Below are positions 16,250-24,405 of a stretch of 50,078 nt of DNA, piece after piece. Origin of the DNA: Bacillota bacterium (GTDB lineage Bacteria > Bacillota > UBA994 > PWPR01); contig JANQLZ010000083.1 of assembly GCA_028280325.1 (NCBI GenBank), forward strand, positions 1 to 50,078. The letters run 5' to 3'. Positions within the stretch are counted from its first letter, which is position 1. The number at the start of each line of letters is the position of its first letter. Under the pieces are notes generated by a model. It did not search any database. It was not told the origin of the DNA and saw nothing but the letters and a program-made list of their open reading frames with translations. Position numbers and translations under genes: made by a program.

Positions 16250-17366
16250 TATAATACTGTTAACTACTATGATGGCCAGCTTTCTGGCCCTAACCGTTAT
16301 TTATGCTGCTATTCCTTATATCAGTAAAAAAACCTTAAGTTTTGGAGTAGCTATACCTGAAAAAGAGTTCAATGAAACTGGAATTACTGCCATTCGTCAA
16401 AGATACAGAAACCTGATTCTGTTGGCAGGAGTACTATTTATGGCCTTGATCGTTTACCTGGCCAGTTCTGACCTGTCTAACAATACGCTTTCAAGCTTAC
16501 TTGGCGTTCTGGTATTTATCAATATTGCTGTCAACGGCATCATTTATTTTTGGGCTCACAAAAAAACGTCCAGACTCAAATCTGCTTCAAGCTGGAGCAA
16601 AAACACCCAGAATTTAGTGACTGTGAATACAAGTTTTAAAAGGGATATGGCCATGATTAATCCAATGTGGTTTATCATCTATATTGTGATCATTGCTGCC
16701 ACTGTCGTCATCAGCCTGATGCTGTACGATACCCTGCCTGATCAATTACCCACGAGGTACAATGCAGCCGGCCAGATAATAACCTATACAGCTAAAACCT
16801 ATGGAGCCATCCTCTATATGCCGTTAATTCAGCTGTTTATGGTACTAATAAGTGTCTTTGCTTATTACTCAATCGTTAATTCCAAGCTGCAGATTGACCC
16901 AGCAAATCGAGAGCAGACCTATCAACAGAACATTCTGTTCAGAAAACGCTGGTCAGGATATGCGTTCGTCCTTGGCTTAATAGTGCTGTTAATGTTTACC
17001 GGAGTACAATTTGCTATCCTGGGATTAATACCTCATCCAACAATCATAGTAGTCTCCGTGCTCCTCACCGTAGTAATTATTGCAGGAACAATTACTCTGG
17101 CAATTACTACCGGCCAGAGCGGTAGCAGAATAAAAGTAGGGCATGACAACGACTCCCCCAGCGAGACCATTGCCAAAGACGATGACAGCTATTGGAAATG
17201 GGGAGTATTCTACTATAATCCCCAGGACCCCTCACTATTTGTTGAAAAAAGATTTGGCATAGGCTGGACGTTTAATTTTGGCCGTCGAGTTTCCTGGATA
17301 ATTCTGTTTGGGATCTTAGGGTTGACGGGAATAATAATCTTAGCAAGTACGCTGATGCTGATGTAA
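16242..17366 (+). CDS. DUF1648/DUF5808-type integral membrane protein
   Basis: 374-aa polytopic membrane protein with about eight hydrophobic stretches. The central segment LPDQLPTRYNAAGQI resembles the DUF1648 motif (periplasmic-side P-x-H/Y-N-x-x-G), and YWKWGVFYYNPQDPSLFVEKR resembles the DUF5808 motif. DUF1648 is also found in SdpI-type immunity proteins, so a role in resisting a membrane-active toxin is possible but not shown. ATG 16242 follows AAAGGAGG within the end of the GntR gene, indicating coupled expression and probable control by that regulator. Confidence 0.75.
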   Translation: MDNIILLTTMMASFLALTVIYAAIPYISKKTLSFGVAIPEKEFNETGITAIRQRYRNLILLAGVLFMALIVYLASSDLSNNTLSSLLGVLVFINIAVNGIIYFWAHKKTSRLKSASSWSKNTQNLVTVNTSFKRDMAMINPMWFIIYIVIIAATVVISLMLYDTLPDQLPTRYNAAGQIITYTAKTYGAILYMPLIQLFMVLISVFAYYSIVNSKLQIDPANREQTYQQNILFRKRWSGYAFVLGLIVLLMFTGVQFAILGLIPHPTIIVVSVLLTVVIIAGTITLAITTGQSGSRIKVGHDNDSPSETIAKDDDSYWKWGVFYYNPQDPSLFVEKRFGIGWTFNFGRRVSWIILFGILGLTGIIILASTLMLM

Positions 17367-17457
17367 ATGTGGTTATGTGTCCAGTGTATATCAAATGAAA
17401 GTAGTACCAATGAAATGGTTTAAATTGCTGCCAAATATCCAGAAAGCGAGTTGAATT

Positions 17458-18786
17458 ATGAAAAAAATATCTTTACTGCTGATTTTCATTTTAATCTTTG
17501 CCGGTTGTAATGCCTCTAATGGCGATGTTCCAAATGAAATCAATATCGAAGAAACTGCCAGGAATCTGATTGACGATCTATCCAACGGCGAATACAAGAA
17601 AACCGTTGAGAACTATCAGTATACCACTCAAATGAACGCTATCGTCACTGAAAAATTTATGGAGGAAGACCTCTGGCAACCAATGCTTGGCAACTATGGT
17701 ACTTTTGGCGGAATCGTGACGACATCAGCAAGTACCTTTCAGGGTTACGATATTATTTCAGTTACAGTAAACTTTGAAGTAGCACTTGTCGACCTCAATG
17801 TTGCTTTTGATGCCGATAAATTGATTGCCGGAATCAACACCGGAAAGGTAGTAGCCCACAGTCCTCCCCAAATGCCGGACACCATAGAAGAAATCGGGAT
17901 CGAGTTTGGGATTGAAGGCTGGATACTGCCAGGTACTTTAACTGTACCCAAAAACGGTGAAAACCTGCCGGCCCTGGTTCTGGTTCATGGCTCCGGTCCC
18001 CAAGACCGTGATGAAACAGTGGGACCAAACAAGCCTTTCCAAGACATTGCCTGGGCGCTGGCTGAAAAAGGAATAGCAACTATACGCTATGACAAGCGGA
18101 CATTTGCTCATCAGGAAAAGCTTATTAACAGCACAGCAGATTTCACTGTATACGAAGAAACCGTTCAGGATGCAGTGCTGGCCTATGATTATTTAGGGAA
18201 TGTAGACAGGATTGACAGCAACAGAATTTACATCGCCGGACACAGCCTGGGCGGCATGCTGATACCCAGAATTGCTCAGCTAACTCCTACTGCCGCTGGA
18301 TATGTAATAATGGCTGGACCGGTTTCCAGTATGGAGGATTTAATGATTGAGCAAATCAAGTACCTCAGTGAGCTTGACGGCAGCCTGTCTGACCAGGACC
18401 AAGCTCTAATTGCCACCTATGAGAACATGCGCGATAATGTTAAAAGCCTGGAGCCCGGTTCTAATCTTTCAGCTGCCGAGCTGTTTGGGATTCCCAGCAG
18501 CTACTGGCTGGATCTGCAAGGCTACAATCCTGCAGAACTGGCGCAGGAAATTACTCAGCCACTGCTGATAATGCAAGGCAGCAGAGATTATCAGATACCT
18601 GTAACTGAGTACGAGATGTGGATGAATGAGCTCAGCGCCCGGAAGAACGCCTCATTTGCCTTGTATGATGGGTTAAATCACCTGTTGATTAAAGGTGAAG
18701 GCCCTCCAAACCCTCAGGAATACAATGTTCCAGGCCAGGTAGCTGCTGAGCTTATTGCTGATTTAGTATCATTTATCAGCAAGTAG
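17458..18786 (+). CDS. Lipoprotein with DUF3887-like and alpha/beta hydrolase domains
   Basis: 442-aa exported lipoprotein. A signal peptide ends in the lipobox FAGC (Cys about residue 16), so it should be anchored outside the membrane. Residues of about 30-125 resemble a DUF3887-type domain. The remainder is an alpha/beta hydrolase with LVHGSGPQDRDE at the oxyanion region, nucleophile Ser in AGHSLGG, an Asp in QGSRDYQIP and His in LNHLL. The substrate is unknown; esterases and peptidases of this type are both known. It follows the DUF1648 gene by about 90 bp and may be in the same operon; the ribosome binding site is weak. Confidence 0.85.
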   Translation: MKKISLLLIFILIFAGCNASNGDVPNEINIEETARNLIDDLSNGEYKKTVENYQYTTQMNAIVTEKFMEEDLWQPMLGNYGTFGGIVTTSASTFQGYDIISVTVNFEVALVDLNVAFDADKLIAGINTGKVVAHSPPQMPDTIEEIGIEFGIEGWILPGTLTVPKNGENLPALVLVHGSGPQDRDETVGPNKPFQDIAWALAEKGIATIRYDKRTFAHQEKLINSTADFTVYEETVQDAVLAYDYLGNVDRIDSNRIYIAGHSLGGMLIPRIAQLTPTAAGYVIMAGPVSSMEDLMIEQIKYLSELDGSLSDQDQALIATYENMRDNVKSLEPGSNLSAAELFGIPSSYWLDLQGYNPAELAQEITQPLLIMQGSRDYQIPVTEYEMWMNELSARKNASFALYDGLNHLLIKGEGPPNPQEYNVPGQVAAELIADLVSFISK

Positions 18787-19124
18787 CGACTTAAACTGTC
18801 AATAATACTGGGCTGTCGCATCAAGTAACCTATATACTTTAACAAAGACTAATATACGGAACATATATTAAGCTAATAGGTGAGTAATTAAGCTTTTTAC
18901 AATGGGTTGCGGTAGGTTGGCAGTTGAATTGTGAACCAGGTATGCTGTGGATTATTGCCGGATTATTAAAAAAGATACGTACTATTTTCTTAATGTGACA
19001 GCTCCAATATCATTAAATAAAACCTGAATGAGGGCTCTCCTCTATCAGGTTTTATTATTGTTCATTTTTGCAGATGAGTTTATGGTAAAATACATTATAA
19101 TATATATTTTTTTGAGGAGAAATT
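18787..19124. other. Intergenic region, 338 bp
   Basis: No ORF of note. It contains the terminator at 19019-19053 and an A+T-rich stretch just before the next gene that probably holds its promoter (TTGCAG 19068-19073 with TACATT 17 bp downstream, a weak match). I see nothing else. Confidence 0.5.
19019..19053 (+). terminator. Intrinsic terminator
   Basis: AAAACCTGA pairs with TCAGGTTTT, with inner AGGG/CCT pairing, and is followed by TTTATTATTG. It probably ends transcription from the lipoprotein hydrolase gene. Confidence 0.7.
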
Positions 19125-19682
19125 ATGAAGAAATTATATTATGTCAGACACGGAGAATCGACCTATAATGCCCAAAACCGGTATGCCGGCAGCTTAGATT
19201 GTGAGCTGAGCGCTAAAGGAAAAGAGCAGGCTGAGATTGTTGGTGAAAAACTGGTTGATGAGGATATTGACATCATTGTCGCCTCACCTCAAACCAGGGC
19301 TCAGCAAACTGCTGCAATTATTAATCAGTATCTGAAATTAAAGATTGAAACCGAAGAAGACCTGCGAGAAATTCATGTTGGCCTGTATGAAGGGTTAACC
19401 CGGGAGGAGGCCGCCGCCAAATACCCCGATCGCTGGAAACAGGGCATCAACAGATCTTTTACTTTTTCTCCCCATGAAGGAGAGACTGCTCTGGATGTGC
19501 AAAACAGGGTCTATGCCGCAATGGACAGAATTTTGGCCAGGCATGGAGATAAAAACGTACTGATAGTGGCCCATGGCTTTGTAGGCAAAGCAGTTAACAG
19601 GTATTTTAACCGCGAACTGTCTGATGAAGAGTTCTTTAATTATAATGTGGAGAATTGTACGGTAATTGAGTTTGTCAGATAA
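19125..19682 (+). CDS. Histidine phosphatase family protein (phosphoglycerate mutase-like)
   Basis: 185-aa member of the branch 1 histidine phosphatases. The catalytic RHGES is at residues 8-12, the second arginine and glutamate lie in SPQTRAQQTA and LREIHVGLYEG, and the second catalytic His is in VAHGFVGKAV. At this size it could be a broad phosphatase, an alpha-ribazole phosphatase or similar; independent phosphoglycerate mutase is less likely. ATG 19125 follows TGAGGAG. It appears monocistronic and converges on the next gene. Confidence 0.88.
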   Translation: MKKLYYVRHGESTYNAQNRYAGSLDCELSAKGKEQAEIVGEKLVDEDIDIIVASPQTRAQQTAAIINQYLKLKIETEEDLREIHVGLYEGLTREEAAAKYPDRWKQGINRSFTFSPHEGETALDVQNRVYAAMDRILARHGDKNVLIVAHGFVGKAVNRYFNRELSDEEFFNYNVENCTVIEFVR

Positions 19683-19687
19683 TGATC

Positions 19688-19708
19688 AGGTGGGTTCCAT
19701 ACCCACCT
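19688..19708. terminator. Hairpin between converging genes
   Basis: AGGTGGG-TTCCATA-CCCACCT forms a 7-bp GC-rich stem between the stops at 19682 and 19712. The U tract is poor on both sides, so strength is uncertain. Confidence 0.5.
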
Positions 19709-19711
19709 TAA

Positions 19712-20242
19712 TCATTCCAGATGCTTTTTTCTGAGGATATCCTGCAGAGTCTTAAACCTCTCCACAGCTGCAGTATCGGGCTGGATTCTGACATTATAGT
19801 TCTTGATCAACTCGTTAATCCCACATAACCCCAAAATAAGCATAACCGGAGCTAACAGCTCCACGAAACCAACCACAAACTCTGCCGTTTTGCCGGTTAA
19901 CGCCTGAGCCCTGCCCACTACGCTATAAGCCTTAAACAATATTAAAACCGCAGTTAAATAAATGCTGATCATTAACAGATATAAGCCGGTATTGTAGTAG
20001 GAATGCTTGCTAACAAGCAGCTGCAGTGTTAAATAGCCCAACAGGATGGTTACTGCAAAAATCATTGCCCAAAGCGGCATGAAATACCTGTCTTTTTGAT
20101 CGATAAGCTTGGTGACTTCCGGCTTGTATTCATGGGGTTGAAAAATATGCGGTTCCCCCTGAAACAGGTTAAGCTGCATATACAATGCCGATAAAAAGCC
20201 GCTCGCAATTATTAAAAGGATAATAATACTTATTTTTCTCAA
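19712..20242 (-). CDS. Small membrane protein next to ABC transporter
   Basis: Not recognised. The 176-aa protein has four predicted membrane segments at about residues 4-23, 55-77, 86-105 and 121-141, and a charged C-terminal tail. It starts 10 bp after the end of the fused ABC ATPase gene and so is probably the last gene of the transporter operon. A transporter accessory role is only an inference from position. No enzyme motif is visible. Confidence 0.65.
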   Translation of the reverse strand: MRKISIIILLIIASGFLSALYMQLNLFQGEPHIFQPHEYKPEVTKLIDQKDRYFMPLWAMIFAVTILLGYLTLQLLVSKHSYYNTGLYLLMISIYLTAVLILFKAYSVVGRAQALTGKTAEFVVGFVELLAPVMLILGLCGINELIKNYNVRIQPDTAAVERFKTLQDILRKKHLE

Positions 20243-20252
20243 ACCGACCCTC

Positions 20253-22247
20253 CTACTTTATTTTAGCTAAGTATTGGTGCAGTTCCTCATTAGAACATCT
20301 AATAAAATGGCCAGGTTTTATCTCTGTAAAACTCACATTTTTGTCACCATAGTCATGCATCTTCGGATCATATTTAATTAGCTTTCTGGTTTTTTCATAT
20401 TTGGGGTTGGGATGAGGTATTGCTGATAATAATGATATTGTATAAGGGTGCAATGGGTTTCGATACAGTTCCTCTGCCTCGGCCACCTCCACCAGCTTTC
20501 CATAATACATAACCCCAATCCGATCTGAAAAGTATTTAACAACAGACAGATCGTGAGCGATAAACAGGATTGTTAAACCCAGTTTTTTCTTAATGCTGTT
20601 CATCAAATTAAGAACCTGAGCCTGTACTGACACATCTAAAGCAGAAACCGGCTCATCAGCTATTATCAATTCCGGATTAGTGACAAGGGCTCTGGCCACC
20701 CCAATTCGTTGCCGCTGGCCACCTGAAAATTCATGGGGATACCGGGTTGCATGCTCCTTTGTCAACCCCACTACATCTAAAATACTATAGATCATTTCCA
20801 TCATTTCATCTTCTGACTGACATAGTTTATTGATTCTTAAACCCTCGCCGATAATCTCTTTTACGGTCATGCGAGGGTTGAGCGATGTGATTGGATCCTG
20901 AAAAATCATTTCAATTCCTCTGGTTGCTTCTCGCCGTTCCCTGTCCTTCATTTTCAGAGCTAAATTTCTGCCATTAAAAATTACTGTTCCGGCAGTAGGC
21001 TCATACAGCCGGATTATGGCCCGTCCGGTAGTTGTTTTTCCGCAGCCAGACTCCCCGACCAAACCAAATGTTTCACCTCTGAAAATATCAAAACTGATAT
21101 CATCAACAGCTTTAACTGTTAATCTATTCTTGCCTATCCCACTTGTAAAATACTGCTTTAAGCTCTTAACCTGCAGCACCTTCTCCTGATAATCAATATG
21201 CGCAGACTTACTGTAATTTGCATCCTGGCTGGCAACATGCCTGTTGACAAAGTCACTGGGCACGACCTCAGGGGCGTCAGGATGCATTAGCCAGGTGCTG
21301 ACTACATGGGATTTACTGACATTGAACTCTGGAGGCTGTTCTGCAAAATCAATGTTTAAGGCAAACTGATTTCTGGAAGCAAATGCATCCCCTTGAGGGG
21401 GGAACAGCATATTGGGCGGGGTGCCTGGTATGGCATATAGCTCTCTCTGAGTATCTGTTTCCAGGTCAGGCATGGAGGCCAGCAAAGCCATGGCGTATGG
21501 CGATTTTGGATTGTAAAAAATATCTTCTACGGAGCCTCTTTCAACAATTCTTCCCGCATATAATACTGCTACAGTATCGGCTACATTAGCAACTACACCT
21601 AAATCATGGGTAATATAGATTACCGCCATATTGCGTTTCCGCTGCAGTTCCTTGATCAGTTCTAAGATTTTGGACTGCACGGTAACATCTAAGGCCGTAG
21701 TCGGCTCGTCGCAAATCAAAACTCTTGGATTACAGGCCAGGGTAACAGCAATGACTATTCTTTGTCTCATACCCCCTGAAAACTGGAAAGGATATTGATT
21801 GTACCGCTTTTCAACCTGGTCGATTCCCACATCTTTCATCAACTGCAGTGCTTTATCTTTAGCCGCAGTTTTAGACATTTTTTGCTTTAACCTCAAAGCC
21901 TCGGTGATTTGCTTGCCGATTTTCATGACAGGATTCAGCGAAGACATCGGGTCCTGAAAAATCATACCTATTTCCGAACCGCGTATTGCACTCATTTGAT
22001 CATCAGAATAAGTTAACAGGTCGCGGCCCTGATACATGACAGACCCCTGCTCAATATTAGCATTTTTTGACAGGATACCCATAATGGTTTTGGCGGTCAC
22101 AGATTTGCCTGAGCCTGATTCACCCACTATGGCCAGGGTTTCTCCCTGCCTTACTTTAAATGATATGCCTCTCACGGCATGCACCTTACCGCTGTAGGTA
22201 TTAAAAGTGACATAAATATTGTTTACTTCAATCGCATATTCGCTCAT
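20253..22247 (-). CDS. Fused OppD-OppF peptide ABC transporter ATPase
   Basis: 664-aa protein with two complete ABC ATPase domains of the oligopeptide/dipeptide/nickel importer class, usually two separate genes. Domain 1 has Walker A GESGSGKS, signature FSGGMRQR and Walker B LICDEPTTALD. Domain 2, after a linker of about 80 residues, has GESGCGKT, FSGGQRQR and LIIADEPVSALD. Each ends in the HPYTISLL-type C-terminal extension of the family. The start is ATG 22247 (MSEYAIEV) behind GAGGTGGA; 17 earlier codons overlap the permease gene. It powers the two adjacent permeases. Confidence 0.92.
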   Translation of the reverse strand: MSEYAIEVNNIYVTFNTYSGKVHAVRGISFKVRQGETLAIVGESGSGKSVTAKTIMGILSKNANIEQGSVMYQGRDLLTYSDDQMSAIRGSEIGMIFQDPMSSLNPVMKIGKQITEALRLKQKMSKTAAKDKALQLMKDVGIDQVEKRYNQYPFQFSGGMRQRIVIAVTLACNPRVLICDEPTTALDVTVQSKILELIKELQRKRNMAVIYITHDLGVVANVADTVAVLYAGRIVERGSVEDIFYNPKSPYAMALLASMPDLETDTQRELYAIPGTPPNMLFPPQGDAFASRNQFALNIDFAEQPPEFNVSKSHVVSTWLMHPDAPEVVPSDFVNRHVASQDANYSKSAHIDYQEKVLQVKSLKQYFTSGIGKNRLTVKAVDDISFDIFRGETFGLVGESGCGKTTTGRAIIRLYEPTAGTVIFNGRNLALKMKDRERREATRGIEMIFQDPITSLNPRMTVKEIIGEGLRINKLCQSEDEMMEMIYSILDVVGLTKEHATRYPHEFSGGQRQRIGVARALVTNPELIIADEPVSALDVSVQAQVLNLMNSIKKKLGLTILFIAHDLSVVKYFSDRIGVMYYGKLVEVAEAEELYRNPLHPYTISLLSAIPHPNPKYEKTRKLIKYDPKMHDYGDKNVSFTEIKPGHFIRCSNEELHQYLAKIK

Positions 22248-22263
22248 CTCATCCACCTCACCA

Positions 22264-23391
22264 TTATTCAATACCCCGGAGTGTTGGGTCAAACGCATCC
22301 CGCAATCCGTTTCCTAACAGATTAAACGATATCATCAAGGTTGAAATCAGAATAGCTGGAAATAAAGTCAAATGGGGATGATCAATTAAAACCTTCTGCC
22401 CTTCAGCTAACAGGATGCCAATAGAAGGCTCCGGAGCCTGAATCCCCAATCCCAGGTAGGCCAGGAAAGACTCCTGAAAAATCGCTCTGGGTATTGCCAA
22501 CGCCGCCATGGTTATTAAAACACCAATGGCATTGGGCAGAATATGCCTGAAAATTAAGGTTAAATCTTTGGCACCTAAGGTTCGTGAAGCCAGAACATAT
22601 TCCATTCTCTTGTATTTATAAAATTGAGCTCGTATCATGCGGCTCATGCCAATCCACCCTTTAAGGCATAAGGCTAAAGCTATCGGTAAGATGCCTGAGC
22701 CATAATACAGAATAAACAGGATCATGACAACTATTGTCGGCACCCCACCCAGAATCTCTATAAAACGCTGCATAACTATATCTACAGTTCCTCCATAATA
22801 TCCGCAAATTGCTCCATACACTACCCCAATAAAGATATTAACGCTCATCGCAATCAATGCAATTAACAGCGAAATCCGGACACCACGCCACAGGCGTGTC
22901 CATAGATCCCGGCCCAGCGCATCGGTGCCAAAGAAGTAGTACTTGTCGGCTATTCCTCGATAAATGTAATCATTGAATCTGATATCTGCCATTCTCACAC
23001 CGCTTATTTCGTATTCTCGAACTATTTCAATTAAAGATTCCTGATATTTTTCTGCGATACTCGAATACCTGACCCGGCGTACTTTTGACCCATCTAAAAT
23101 ACCTAATCTCTCCAGCCCCGGGACTCTGGACGGCATGTAATTGATAGTGACATTCTGATCTTTATATCCGTATTCATTCATGTAAGGCCCGATAAAAGAC
23201 ATTAATACGATAAATGCTATCAGCCAAAAGGCAACAATAGATGCCTTATTTTTAACAAAGCGCAGCATGGCATCCTCAAAGAAGCCAATGGGCTCTGTTT
23301 CAAACTTATCATCTTTTAACTGCTGGGATCTGTCATGGGCGAATTCAAAGGGCTTACGAATTTTTGGAGGACTACTGGTTTTTATACTCAT
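22264..23391 (-). CDS. OppC-type ABC transporter permease
   Basis: 375-aa inner membrane permease. A cytoplasmic N-terminus of about 45 residues precedes the first membrane helix (ASIVAFWLIAFIVLMSF). A large outside loop follows, then FGTDALGRDLWTRLWRGVR, the conserved start of the OppC core, and the EAA loop around RTLGAKDLTLIFRHILPNA. It overlaps the oppB-type stop by one base (TAATG). With OppB it forms the translocation channel for a peptide or similar solute. Confidence 0.92.
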   Translation of the reverse strand: MSIKTSSPPKIRKPFEFAHDRSQQLKDDKFETEPIGFFEDAMLRFVKNKASIVAFWLIAFIVLMSFIGPYMNEYGYKDQNVTINYMPSRVPGLERLGILDGSKVRRVRYSSIAEKYQESLIEIVREYEISGVRMADIRFNDYIYRGIADKYYFFGTDALGRDLWTRLWRGVRISLLIALIAMSVNIFIGVVYGAICGYYGGTVDIVMQRFIEILGGVPTIVVMILFILYYGSGILPIALALCLKGWIGMSRMIRAQFYKYKRMEYVLASRTLGAKDLTLIFRHILPNAIGVLITMAALAIPRAIFQESFLAYLGLGIQAPEPSIGILLAEGQKVLIDHPHLTLFPAILISTLMISFNLLGNGLRDAFDPTLRGIE

Positions 23392-24338
23392 TATCTCTTA
23401 CCCCCCATCCGAATCCTGGGATCAATAACCCCGTAAGACAGGTCAATTAACAGGATCGATGTTAAGCCGATTATAGAGTAAAAAAATAGCACCGCTATAG
23501 TTACCGGGTCATCGTTAGCATTTATGGCTGAGATCATTAACGGGCCGGTCCCGGGGATGCCAAAGATTTGCTCAATAATCAGTGAGCCGCCTAAAATGCC
23601 CATAAACAGCGGGATAATCATATTGGCCAAAGGAATGAATGAATTTCTGATAGCATGCCGAAAAACCGCCTGGATCTGTTTTAAGCCTTTGGCTTTAGCT
23701 AAGAGCATAAATTCAGAGTTTAAGTTTTCGGCCAGCTCGGCTCTCACATAACGGGTCAGGCCGGCAATAGCTCCAACAGACAGAGCAATAATTGGCAGAA
23801 TCATGGAATGGAACTTGCTCCAGGTCAAGGCCTTTTCTGTTGACAGCAGGATTGGAAACCACCCGGCTCTGTATGCCAGGTTGAACTGCATTAATGAAGC
23901 AAAAACAAAAGAAGGCACTGATATGGCAATGATCACCAAGACATTGGCAATATGATCGTACAACTGGTTTTTTTTCAATGCAGTTGTAATGCCAAAAATA
24001 GTGGCCAGTGGAATGATAAGGATTAATGCAAATAGATTAAGCTGCAGAGTAATTGGTATTTTTTGCTTAAGGATATCAAACACCGGAACCTTGGGCTGCA
24101 GGCCCAGACTCACCCCAAAATTGCCTCTTAAAAAATCGGAGACAAAGTATTTGTACTGCACAATCAAAGGCTCATGTAAATGATACTTGTTTTCAATTAT
24201 CAACCTGACATCTTCTGGCAGGTTCCTCGATTTCAAAAAACTGCCGGGCATCATTCTTACTGTAATGAAAGCTATCGATACAATAAGAAATAAGGTCAGC
24301 GCAATTAGAATTAATCTTTGAACTGTATATCTTATCAT
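23391..24338 (-). CDS. OppB-type ABC transporter permease
   Basis: 315-aa permease with the classic N-terminus MIRYTVQRLILIALTLFLIV, a YHLHEPLIVQYKYF segment, FGVSLG, and the EAA loop KAKGLKQIQAVFRHAIRNS. About six membrane helices. The start is ATG 24338 with GAGGAG upstream; eight earlier codons are unlikely. It follows the substrate-binding protein gene after a hairpin-containing gap and is coupled to the oppC-type gene. Confidence 0.92.
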   Translation of the reverse strand: MIRYTVQRLILIALTLFLIVSIAFITVRMMPGSFLKSRNLPEDVRLIIENKYHLHEPLIVQYKYFVSDFLRGNFGVSLGLQPKVPVFDILKQKIPITLQLNLFALILIIPLATIFGITTALKKNQLYDHIANVLVIIAISVPSFVFASLMQFNLAYRAGWFPILLSTEKALTWSKFHSMILPIIALSVGAIAGLTRYVRAELAENLNSEFMLLAKAKGLKQIQAVFRHAIRNSFIPLANMIIPLFMGILGGSLIIEQIFGIPGTGPLMISAINANDDPVTIAVLFFYSIIGLTSILLIDLSYGVIDPRIRMGGKR

Positions 24339-24368
24339 ATTTATTCTCCTCTTATTTAGCAATATTTT

Positions 24369-24396
24369 AGAGTGTTCATCGGTCGATGAACACTCT
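24369..24396 (-). terminator. Intercistronic hairpin between binding protein and permease genes
   Basis: A 13-bp perfect palindromic stem, AGAGTGTTCATCG and its complement with a 2-base loop as written, sits between the binding-protein stop and oppB. The minus-strand tail (AAAATATT) is not U-rich. It may be a leaky terminator or an mRNA-stabilising structure that keeps the binding protein more abundant than the permeases. Confidence 0.55.
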
Positions 24397-24405
24397 ATTT
24401 ATATT

